Assembly: GCA_008933995.1 (NCBI GenBank)
Contig: WARS01000012.1
Location: forward strand, 4,030,001-4,094,000
From: Datnioides undecimradiatus
Taxonomy: Eukaryota > Chordata > Actinopteri > Lobotiformes > Datnioididae
Direction: 5' to 3'
DNA length: 64,000 nucleotides
The position numbers and the translations under genes were made by a program. The notes beneath the pieces were generated by a model. The model had not been told where the DNA came from and made no database searches. It saw only the letters and a program-made list of their open reading frames with translations. This document shows positions 53,314-64,000 of the stretch, in pieces. Positions within the stretch are counted from its first letter, which is position 1. Every line of letters starts with the position of its first letter.

Positions 53314-55500
53314 CTACAAGGGGGCAGCAGACAAAGAGGACAGTGTTCTATTCATTCCCACGTATTAAATACAGTATATAGGGCAACAGGGAGCAACTAA
53401 CATACTGTATGCTGTCAGCATACAATACTTAGACAGTGTCTTGAGCTCTATGATATAAAAGCTGGCATTCTCTCCAGGTTGCAATTTGCTCCTTGCATCC
53501 TCTTATTTGTATGACTGTCACGCCTCGTCTAACGTTTTCCACTTCTTCTCACACGGTTCCTGTTTGTCTGACCTGTCTACCTGGCTCTCTATCCCCATTG
53601 TAATCTCGTATTTCATCCCTGCCTTCCAAGTTCATCACCCCTCTCAAGCCAGGCAGATGCCCTGTACTTGGCTCCCTCATCCTACATAAAGCATTTTCCA
53701 AAAAGCTCTTACAGCCTCTTCCCGCCCCTAATGATCATAGCAGTCACTCCCACAGGATTCTCATCCGCAGACGGGGGGATGGCGGCGGGCAGTGAAATCT
53801 CTGTTACATCACAACTCATTTGTTGGACTTTGATGAACTTGAGCACAGACTGAAATGACTGTGAATCCACAGGCATTCACATGGAATTGCAGTTAGTAGA
53901 GTCTGCACTAAGACAATAGCAACCACAGTAGATCGGTGGTATGACATCAATTTGCAAGGTGGGAGTATGTTGGGTAGGCTCATCATTTTCCCTGCTCAGC
54001 ACTGGCAGACTGAAGGGGGGTTGGATTGGTGAGACTGTTTAACTGTCCATGTGACACATAGCGGCTCTTTGTTTGCCTTAGCAGACAGGGGTCACTGGGC
54101 TGCCATGCCGGACAGCATGCCAGGATAGCGGCAAGTCATGGTTAATAAAGTACACCAAATAAACAGAGCAGCAGCACCTCCCTCATACAGGCAAAAACTT
54201 ATGCAACAGTTCTCCGTCTGCAGACCTTCTAAGGACAAGAGAAGACAATGTGATTTATTTCCTGAGCAGCCGCTCTGATTTCGATTGCGTTTTTGTACAC
54301 AGATCCAGTTCACACTGGGACTGCCGAGCTCTCAGACTACTCAGCTACACTGTAATTGTGAGCACATTTGAGTGTCTGTGCCCATAGATTTGTGGTATGG
54401 GAAGAGTAATTACAACAGTGTCACAAGGAAAATCAACATGTATTGTTTAACATACCAGCCAATAAAGGGGCCTCGTCTCTGACATTCTTGCAATTCATAC
54501 ACAAAATATCCAAAACACAAAGAGAAAGTGTTGCAGAGTGATTTTTTTATTCATTGTTGTCATGTAGATGCATGCAGGTTTAATTAGATTTCACAGCAAA
54601 TCTGACTTGCAGGGAACATTGCAAGGCATTTTAATTTATTATAAATTGATAGTTGGTCAAATAATTATTTTATTAATTTGAAAAGTATTACATGAATTGG
54701 CACTAGTCTCCTCAGCCCTCACTTCATCTACAGACACCTCAGTCTCTCTCACCAAACCCTGCCCTAAATGCTCTGCTCCAAAAGGTGGTTAAATATTTAT
54801 ATGTCATTTTTACGACCCATCTTTTTACAATGACTTATGAGTCTACACTAAATTATAATCTATGCAGTGTAATATTTTCAGTGCAACATGCATTTTTTTG
54901 TATTTTCACAATTACCTGTTAATTTAAACTTTTCACTCATGTTCGGACATGGCCACATGATCCTAGTAGCCCCCAGTGGATTCAGTTTGTTTTGAGTTGT
55001 GTTGTTTATGTGATGTCTGATATACCTGCAGTCTTGTTTATAATTATTTAATTGTACCGTTTAACTTTTATGTAAAATCACTGTGGTCAGCATGTGTGTA
55101 TTGGTCAAGTGCTGCCACCTCTGGGACCATGTGTTTGTGCATACTTTGTTAAGCTACATCTTTGTCTGGTCATGAATCTGGTCCAGTCAAAATGGTTGTT
55201 CAATCCTGTTTGGATAAGACATTAATGAAAAACAACAGAAAGCATATATAATACAATGCTAAATGCTGGAAAAGCTGGATGACATTTGTTTGTTACTAAA
55301 TACTTAGGCATGGCTCATCAACATATCTGGAGATGTTTGTTTCTGATGGAGACCATACACCCAGTGATAGAGACATATGCATCTATAGAATTGGCAGGGG
55401 TATGTTTGCTGATGAAGTGAGGTCCATCCCCTCATGTTACTTCACCATACTTAGTCTACAAAGCCACTGAATTCATGCAGACATCACCAGTGATGTGCCC

Positions 55501-55674
55501 ATGGTTGATCATCTGCAGCTGTCCAGGGGAGAGTGTGAAGAGTTTTTCCAACTTGAGGAGGGTGAAATCCAGCCCTTAGAGCAGCTGTGCCCTGCTGTCC
55601 TCAGCAGCCAGGATCAACTATGTGGGCACGTGATGCCTGTGCTGGGTAAACCAGAGGAGGAGAAAGAGGAATGA
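55501..55674 (+). pseudogene. 57-codon coding-like ORF, possible gene remnant
   Basis: ATG at 55501 opens 57 codons ending TGA at 55672. The peptide has a coding-like character: MVDHLQLSRGECEEFFQLEE, later CPAVLSSQDQL, and an acidic end KPEEEKEE. The same frame is blocked by TGA at 55468 upstream, and other frames continue for short distances there, as in a decayed gene copy. I do not recognise the family. It could equally be a chance ORF. Confidence 0.2.
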
Positions 55675-58600
55675 GGCGGTAACACGCCGAAGGCCTTCCT
55701 CCGCTTCCCACTCTGGTTGAGAGAAACGTGCAGTGTGGTCAGAGGCCTTGGGTGGTCGCCCCAAACGCTGCATGGAAAAAACTGTGTTAAACAACTGAGA
55801 GTTCACCACAGCAGCTTGTGTTACACACAGACCCAAAGCGGGAGACTTGGCAGGATTTGCAGAGGGGATTAGAGAGCGAATAAGCTGAAATAGTGACGTG
55901 TGAAGTGTTCATGAATGGTAAATATAATAAATTTAAACTTAAAGAACTTGACAATGATGAAGAACTTAAGACAAAAAAATTCTTGGATAGGCTGTGGAAC
56001 AATTATTAATCATCCCTGGGAAACAGTTAAAAAACAAATCATGTGTGTACAGCAAAGGTTTCATCATAAGGAAGGCACCTTCACTCTCTTCTTCCTGTTT
56101 TGTTGCACCAAATGATTAACATTATTCACTGTCTACCTTTGGTTTAGGGCGAGGTCTAATTTACCTCATGACGCGGTGCAACAGGTCTGATCTTTCTTTT
56201 GACCTCACTTTTACTGACCTTGGCTCCGCCCATTGAGATCAACGTGCATTCCCAGCTGCTGCAGCCTGTCCTGTCCACACACAAGACGAGGGCGTATAGC
56301 TGCCGCAGTCACACCAGAGCCGTGCATGGGCTAACTCACAGCTCATGGGACCCTTCACGTGGCACATACACCTGACATGGCAGCACGGTACATGCACACA
56401 TACCAAAACATCATCATGATCATGGTTTGAATGGACTGTGATGAGGACCAGTGCAATACTTGAGGTTGGGGATTTGACAGAGGCCAAAGAAGATGCCACT
56501 TGGAATTCCACTAAGACATTTTTACAGCTCAGCTTGCCATGTCGCGTCCAAATTGGGAACCATGTGGCCTTAAGTCACGTACCTACTTCATTTTTGATAT
56601 GTTGGCATCTCTGCTGAATGAATATCATACCATTGATTCACAGTTTGATTCTGATAAACACATCCTACACCCTGGGACCAGAAAAAGTTGGGAAAGTCAA
56701 AATTTTGTCTAACAAAATTAATAGCTCCCACTGTGTCCGTCTATGAGGCAGTTAAGCTGCCAGAAAAGATAAATGAATTTCTCTCAAGTCTGCTAAACAC
56801 GTTGACAATAGCCCCATTCTACATCAGTCCAAATTTGGGAAAATGAGAACAATTTGAAAGCTTGTGAGGAGCTGTCAACCAGATGCCTTTGGCATTTCAG
56901 AGAGAGAAGGAGGGCGAAGGGGTTGGAAAATGTCTCTGAACAAAAAAGCCATGGTTTCAAATGCCTATCTCCGCCTTATAGCGGTAAATCTGGATCTTCT
57001 TTGGCCTTTTGTTTGGCCACAGTGAGCGATTAGTGAAGAATCCAGACGGGGTGTGTGTGCAAATGAGAGAGAATTCAGTCACTTTTTATGCAGAAATGTG
57101 TTTTGTGGTCAAGTGCACGCTGTATATTTACACAGGAAAAAAGCAGCAACAAAGGCTACAATGGATAACGGCACTATAATGAAATCAAAGAAGACCGCAA
57201 ACCACTTTTACACTTGTTACAGAGGTCACTGGGGGGGTACATTTCACTTTTCCACACATGCTTTGATGACCACTGAAATGGAAAAACCAAAAAATTTAAA
57301 TGTTGCTTATGCATCCTCTCAGTCTAATTAGATGACAGCAGGGTAACATTGCAGCAGGGTGTGCCTCTCTGAGGACCTAACATGAGAACATGCCTTTGAA
57401 TCCATCTGATATCTTACTTGATGCACTCTGACCTTTGGCAGTACGCAAAGAGAATGCACAACAAGGGAATGCTATAACTGCAGCTGCATATACAGTATGT
57501 TGAATGTATGCACACTGCACACCTCGTGTCACTGTACAGGGCACATGCTTACCGTAAGTTAGTCTAAGACAGGAGCATCTTTTTCTCACCTTATTGGATC
57601 AGGACATTGAATTTATTGTAGGTTTTAAATAAATCTTAAGGAATTAATGTCATGCTGTGTTTTCACTTTCATTTCTCTGTATGTTTAAGTGTCACCAAAA
57701 CCTTAAAGTTAAGGACAAACTCCAACTAAAATTTGGCAGACCATCTCTTGTGGCACCTGCTTCAGCTCCCACACTTTGCTGGCAGTGACTTCAAGACTCA
57801 ATATTGAAACAACGTGTAATAAAAAACTGTTAATGTCTCCAGGATTTCAAAGGAAGACATCAGCAAAAACGTCAGGGCACTCATGCCAAAGAAAAGCAGG
57901 AGAGCTCCAGTTTTAATCGTGGCAAGCGTCTCCTCTTGGAGACAACGGTGTGTTTGGAAAGCTGTTAATCGTGTGGTAGAAATGGCCGCAGTCACAGAGT
58001 CCATCTGGACCCGGCAGCCCCAGCTCCAGTTCCAACCCTTGTTCCCATGCTGCCAAGGTCCAGCTGTGCACAGTCTCCCATCAACACTGACAGACACCTC
58101 TTTGTGCAAGAGGACATAGACTACGACCAGCTATAAAAAGGGTACTCAGCGAACTGTACCAAATGGAACATTTAACAAGTGATTAAAGGGAATGATGGGG
58201 GAAGAATATGGAAACGGGGAGGGTGGGGGAGAGTGTGAGGAAACATAGGAATTAAGACAAAGACACCAGCTTCCTCATTTCTTAGTATTTGTCCTTTTTT
58301 TGCAGTTTTGCAGTTCTCACATCAGCTGGCCACATGTTGAACATGGCTCATTTCACACCTTCTCTCCTAAGTGGCACCAACATGAGGAATCCTGGGTCCT
58401 TTCCTCATGATTAAGGCTTCAGACATTTCTTGGACCATTACTTGCATGATCATGAGTCACTGTGCAACCATTTGAGGTTTCTATCATTCATGTTCACTTC
58501 CTGTCTTGCCTCAATGACACGCTGCATTTTCCCTAATTTGGGGTGGAGGTCTGTGTGTGTGAGCAGCACATACGCCCAGCGTGAATAATTCAACTCCTGA

Positions 58601-61339
58601 GTCAGCATGGAAACATTAGACCTCTCTCCCATTTATAAATGTTTGGCCAAAAATAGCCAGAATTACAAGCAGCAAACTAGTTGTGACCTTAAAGTGCACT
58701 GTTAACTCAATTTATACACACTTGGACTGCTTTAAAGTCCTCATATCTGTGTGAATCAACTTGTAACGAGGCATCAAAATCACAATTTTACAAAGTTGTT
58801 GGGAGAAAAATCTACAGACATAGCCAGTATATAGAGAGGCAGCACGCCACTAGATGAGTAAATGGAGAGAAGTACAGATACACTGCAGCCAGAGGGGGGG
58901 GTTCTCTGTGTGAGTAACAAGAACTTTGCTGGTCCTGATGACTCAACATTGGTGGAGTACTGCCATTGCGCTACAAGTAGTAGTGTGCTACCTGTGGATG
59001 ACCAGCAGAGTTGATGCCCTATAGAAAATAAAAACACCTGGGGTTTCAAGCCAAAAAGACATCTGAGACATTGGCTTTGCAAATGGTTTGGGCAATAGAA
59101 AGTATATGAAGAAGTCTGATGGACACTCTTGGGCTTGTGGACAACTATCTAATAGCTTTGAATTTGGTATATTTACAAAATGAACATTGTGATGTATTGG
59201 AGAAGAATTGAAACTAATGATTGCTAATGTAATTCCCAGTGAATTACACACAATCTGACTTGATTTTGCAACCAGAGATGACCATTACAAAAAATGTATA
59301 TTGAAGACACTTCTGCATTGGCAGAATTGACTTTTCGGGAGCTACATCTACTTTTATATAGAGTCATTGGTTTGAGCTAAAGTAGATTGGCATGAGAGAC
59401 TATTAAGAAAACTTTGCCATGTATACAATCCCTTATTACTTCAGAACCACATGGATATTTGTTTTGATCTTCCTGTTGCATGGCAGTATGACAGGCAGAG
59501 ATTTGCATCAGTGTTTTCTCTTCAGGCCTCTCCTATCCTGCCCTGGCTTGCCCTCTCCTCCACTCTGCTGTGCACCACAGAGTGGCTCCAGTGGAATGTG
59601 ATGACCATGGACTGGACAAAGCCCTGCATTCATGGCCTCTCGTCCCACTCTGGAAGTTTGCGACTGGGAGCCTTGATCACAGAGTGGGGGGTGGCCAGAG
59701 TCCATCCACCCCTCGCCTGTCCTGCCAGACATGTGTTGCCCACCCCTGCACCACCACATGACTACCAGCAGCCACACAACTCTATCTGCTGTATTTCATT
59801 TCTCTTTTCTTTGCTACTTGAATTTATGTTGTAGATATTGTTGATACATTTCAGAGTAAAATCCCAAAATAAATGCTGTGACAGAATGATTGAAGAGGTG
59901 TTTCCTCTGTCTGTTTAGCTGATCTGAAGAAGGGAAAGATGTCATAAGAAAAGAAAGAATAATCATCTGGAAATGAAACCGGTGGTAAGAAGTGGAATTC
60001 ATTCAGTAACAACTCTTAACCACTAGCAGCCCTCCATCCATTATGCTTAATGGAACCTTGAGAGATTTCAAACAAGCGCTAAGGAGAAGCTGATTGCTAG
60101 TACTGTACCATGGGGTGCAAAATTAAGGAAATCTACATCAGTATGTCTGTGTACATAAAAAGCTTCAGTGCTGGTTTGCTGATGGTCACTGGAGACCAAA
60201 TAACATTAAAAAGCAATGCACATCATCTGCTGCCTGCCTGCCTGATTGTCAGTCTGTCTCGACTTCCTCTGTCTCAGTATCTAATACAGTATCCATTTGC
60301 CTCCTTTGTGTAGGTAATATAATAGAGGTCATAGAGTACTCTGGGCCTCAGAGGCTTTTCCGCTAAACTTGCACATATCAAACTGCAAACACAGTTGTAA
60401 CCATGCAACCACACACAAACATGAACAAGGCATGCAAACATGTTAATGGGTTCTTATTGCTATGCAACAAGAATATTCTTGATAGACATTGCTAACAACT
60501 GTACTTTCACATATATGTGTGCACATATGAATCTAACTCTACTTGTAGACTATGCTTGATATAAAGACATGCTAACAAGGCTTATTCCTCTGTACCACAG
60601 AGCTCCATTGTTCCTTCAGCTATTTAAAATGCTTTAGTGTGCTATACCATGAAACAGTCTGACAGGTTGCTTTATAACCATGAACATGAAGAAGAAGACT
60701 ATTTTATTTTGTGGTTTGACTGTGTTAAGGTCAAATGTACATGCCTCATTTTCCCTTAACTTTTGATAACTCAAAACACAACATGTAAAACCCAACATAA
60801 AATGCACAGTAACAAAACATCTTCAGCTCTCTCCATCTCTTGGAGCTCTGACCATTAATACTAACACAACAAATTCAAGTGGAGTTCTACAGACTAGGGA
60901 TTGCTGATTAACAGAGTCCAAATGTTGTTGTTTTTTTTTCAAGTTAATTAGCAGCAGGTAGCAATAAAGAGTACTTTTGTCTCTTTGTTACATTTCTTTC
61001 TTAGAAATATCAGATTTTACTGCAGTCAAGTTCATTTAACACTGTCACAACTGTACTTACAAGCACTACCAGTGGTACCACCAAAGACCTCTAAAAACTG
61101 AAGGATTAACTGAGTCAATAGGTAAAAGATATGTGCATAAGAGGTGAGGTGTATCATGGCTATAAGAGTAAACAGTCAGACCACACACCAGCCCTGTTCC
61201 AAATGACTGGTGATGACCTAAGATGAGCCCAGGAGGCTCCTGTGATTTTCCCATCTGGATGCGACATTACCACCGTGGGGGTTCTCTAATACCGTCATTA
61301 GATTTAATGGTTGTTTTCCTCTCCTGTGTTGCTCTCCAG

Positions 61340-61443
61340 GTGTGGCCACCCTCCTCACAGAGTGCTCCATCCACAATTCATGAGAGAAAACTGATGCCAT
61401 TACAATGGCCATGTCAACTTGGACAGAGAGAGAAAGGCAGCTT
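61340..61443 (+). other. candidate exon of unknown transcript (+ strand)
   Basis: A strong polypyrimidine tract and acceptor (cctgtgttgctctccag) ends at 61339. A perfect donor, gtaagt, begins at 61444. The 104-base interval is open in the frame starting at 61340 (VWPPSSQSAPSTIHERKLMP and on), but the product is unrecognised. It could be a lncRNA exon, a distant exon of a gene beyond the window, or coincidence. Confidence 0.25.
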
Positions 61444-61783
61444 GTAAGTCCAGTTTGGCCTCTGAACTGTGCAGTTGGAAAAGCAAGCAAAGCTCAGTGG
61501 GGCTACTGATAGGAAGCTTTATAAAAAAAAAGAGGAAGCTGTGGTGTGATCAGAGCACTGGCTCACGCAGGAAGCTTGCCAGGTTGACACAGAAAGGGGT
61601 GGGTGTGGGGTTGTAGAAGTGAAAACACCAGGGGCCAGGGAGGCAACAGACAAAGACTTTTTTTTACTGGGTTTAAATGTTTAGAAAACACTCCTGACCT
61701 CCTTTTCTTGTCTATTCTTACCTGATAAGCTGAAGGTCAGTGGTGAAAAGTGAAGACTGAGTCAAGGCCTTAGGGAGTGAGAA

Positions 61784-61818
61784 GTGTGTGTGTGTGTGTG
61801 TGTGTATGTGTGTGTGTT
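61784..61818. repeat. (GT)n microsatellite
   Basis: GT run of about 35 bases with one TA interruption. Confidence 0.95.
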
Positions 61819-61840
61819 GCCCTGAAACATCAAAACATTA

Positions 61841-61860
61841 TTAGAAAAGAAAAGAAAAGA
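61841..61860. repeat. (AAAAG)n simple repeat
   Basis: Short pentanucleotide run of about three to four units. Confidence 0.8.
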
Positions 61861-62044
61861 TTATGTTTTTACCGTTTAGAAATGCAGTTTTTAACATATA
61901 AATCATGTCAGTGTGAATTCTGCATGCTGTACATATTGTCAATGTATTGACAATAATTCATAAATATACCGCACATAATCACACACCCCATGTCCACATA
62001 TTCATTCATTGTATATTTCTTTGCATTATTTGTATTGTTTATAA

Positions 62045-62350
62045 CTTAATTAAAAGTATTGCATTAAAAATGTGGTAAAAGTACACAAGTAATCAAAATA
62101 TACCTGAGGTAGAAGAAGATTATGCAGGATGGCCCATTGCAATATAATTACTATTACATTGTAAGATAGTAATTGTTGAGGCATTAAGGTGTTCATCACT
62201 TTTATTTTAAAGCTTTTACATGGGAAACTAATTCTAAGTCATATAAATTTCATACTCTGCAACATAACTGAAGCTGTCAAAGTAATGTAGTGGAGCATAA
62301 AGTACAGTATTCTCCTCTGAAATGCAGTGGAGTAGAAATATAAAGGCATT
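62045..62350 (-). mobile_element. second copy of the CAGTGGTGGAATGTAACTA-family transposon (truncated)
   Basis: Inverted relative to the copy at 39632. Landmarks on the + strand are aaaagtattgcattaaaaatg, gtaaaagtacacaagta, attatgcaggatggcccatt, gaagctgtcaaagtaatgta and cctctgaaatgcagtggagt. All fit the reverse complement of the same fish repeat as I remember it. Neither terminal CAGTG motif is clearly present, so the copy is truncated or decayed at both ends. Confidence 0.65.
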
Positions 62351-64000
62351 ACATTACATTAAGGGCATTGAAAAGAGTCACGTCCCATGTATGTGTACAC
62401 ACGCATGGCCAAGAACACAGATTCTCTCCATACGCCAAGAGATGATTTTGTGGATGATGAATTTGTTGGCATGTTACTTATGCCCATTTTGTTACATGCT
62501 CCTTCATCAGCGAGAATGTGCAGTCATTCTCAGTTTGTGATGTTTTATCGAATGTCACAGCAAACACTCCAGATGCTGATGTTGTAAATGAGAACATTAG
62601 GAAAGTCTTTGTTTTGGTGGTGGGTTGCATTTATACCATAATTTAAGTTCCTCATTAAGGTTACAAAGGACTCTGGTTGATGCTGCCTGACAGCTTGGTT
62701 TTGAGTGTGCGTGATGATATTTGGAAATCTGTAATGTGCACAGAGGAATACTGAGGGGTGTGCAGGTGTCACAGATGCCTTTGAAGAAGGCTGAACCATT
62801 TGCTTTAAGTCTGCTGTTTAAAACTGGATTGCAGTTTTGGAAACATGACGTATGTAAATGTCAGACACAGTTGGCAGTAATTGTAATTTTCTACTGCTCA
62901 ACATAAAATGTACGGTGTGTGTCTGACCCAGATTAAAAGAGGTCTTTCTCACTCACTGATCAATAAAATCCAAGCCCCTGTGTGCTGTCACATGAGTGCA
63001 CTGACACGAGGTCCTGTGCATCACCTATTTTGTCTCTTCTGTCCCAGTATGAGCATTCAGTGCACCTCTCATTCAAGACAAACTGAGAGAAATCCATGTG
63101 CCAAACCACATGACATGCATTACAAAAATGCTTGGCTCACTTTTCATCACCAAACTATACGGTTTAACTGCTAAGTGGCTTAATTTCTCAGAATGTATTT
63201 CAGGCTAACATTTAATTTAAAAGTTTGTATTCATCGCATTTTTATTCCTATGAGTAAAACAGTCTTCAGTTAAGTGTAACTGCACTCTAAGTGGAGGGAC
63301 AGCATGCTTGCTCCCTCAGACATTTCCACTATGCAGTAATTCACAACATACGCTCAAGGGCCACAAGGCAAAAGTATATATAGGCTACTCTAACATTTCC
63401 CTCACGTTCTGTGGCCGGCTGGGAGATTTACCAGGAAGCTCTTCACCAGTGGACACTGGCAGCTCTACGCAGGAGATAAATTTCATATGAGGGCTGGCTT
63501 TTCATGCTTTTCGGGGGTGTATTTATAGCGGGTGAGATCAGGGCAGCAGAGGCATGTGGGGTGGCCTTCTTCAACCTAGCCATGTTAAGTGATGCTGAGG
63601 CCACAGGGGTGGAGCCACGGCATGTCATTCCGTTCTAAATCCAAACCTCCATGTTTACGACAATGGTAGCCGAACCACGAGCTGCAAAATATTGCACAGA
63701 GCGGTCTCTTTGATGCCGCCGCCACGCCCTGCACTTTTAAATAGTGGAGGCAGAGGAGGTTTCAGGGCAGGAGATATGAGCCTGCAAGCCAATCATCTAG
63801 CTACCTTTAGTAAACCTGAGATTGCATGGTATGCAGGTCTATATATTGTTTGTTTAGAAGGCTGATAAAATTGATTCAATCCACTTTGTATATATTTGTA
63901 TATACTCTTGTACATAACACACATATAATCTCTGCACCAATATTTATTCCTACCATATGCACTATTTCTACCTGAACTTTTATATATATGCTTTTTTTTG
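62351..64000. other. intergenic region at right edge
   Basis: No gene is recognised. The last ~650 bases (63400-63800) are GC-richer and include two A/T boxes resembling MEF2 sites (tgtatttatagc at 63518-63529; ttttaaatag at 63735-63744). This could be a regulatory element or unrelated sequence. Confidence 0.45.

Larger units (their letters stand above)
49703..62044. other. intergenic region with a few exon-like stretches
   Basis: About 12 kb without a recognisable gene. Three stretches stand out: a minus-strand candidate exon (53078-53313), a 57-codon ORF (55501-55674), and a + strand candidate exon (61340-61443); each has its own entry. A GC-richer segment at 59508-59834 is open in several frames. 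A GT microsatellite (61784-61818) lies near the right end. Confidence 0.55.

Noticed and set aside
57798-58109. Minus-strand frame with a hydrophobic segment (ALLLFFGMSALTFLL), considered as a membrane-protein exon
   Set aside because: No claudin, tetraspanin or other family signature surrounds it. The opposite strand is equally open, and no good splice pair was found.
1-64000. CRISPR arrays, rRNA or tRNA genes, prokaryotic operons, viral genes
   Set aside because: No regularly spaced repeats, no recognisable rRNA or tRNA structure, and no phage or viral proteins were seen. Gene structure is clearly vertebrate with introns.

Overview
The window looks like nuclear DNA of a ray-finned (teleost) fish. 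It is AT-rich, with small exons separated by multi-kilobase introns, many CA/GT microsatellites, and dispersed repeats that I recognise from memory as common in teleost genomes. Two vertebrate genes are recognisable, both on the + strand. This order and orientation (SDK2, then CDC42EP4) is, from memory, also that of the human 17q25 region. I see no prokaryotic, viral or plasmid gene.

Region 1 (1-~14950): the 3' end of sidekick-2 (sdk2), a synaptic immunoglobulin/fibronectin-III adhesion protein. Only the last three recognisable coding exons are present (about 980-1118, 6749-6878, 12706-13128). They encode most of the cytoplasmic tail and the C-terminal PDZ-binding end GFSSFV. A 3' UTR of roughly 0.6-1.8 kb follows. 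One intron holds a striking, near-perfect 76-base hairpin.

Region 2 (~14950-18690): a short intergenic gap. It carries a teleost-type dispersed repeat that ends about 150-200 bp before the next promoter.

Region 3 (~18690-~38745): cdc42ep4 (Borg4), a Cdc42 effector. A GC-rich promoter and non-coding first exon (donor at 19002/19003) are followed by a ~15.1 kb intron. The second exon carries the leader with two short upstream ORFs, the complete intronless 333-codon CDS (34335-35336) and a 3' UTR of about 3.1-3.4 kb.

Region 4 (~38746-64000): about 25 kb with no recognisable protein-coding gene. It contains two diverged copies of one teleost DNA-transposon family, several microsatellites, a second near-perfect hairpin, and a few exon-like or ORF-like stretches of unknown meaning. 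It may be intergenic or regulatory, or contain unrecognised non-coding transcripts.

The two genes are neighbours by ancestral synteny and have no evident shared pathway. Sdk2 directs homophilic synaptic adhesion at the cell surface; Cdc42ep4 regulates actin and septins downstream of the GTPase Cdc42. I found no convincing new biological system. The hairpins and the exon-like stretches are the least explained signals.
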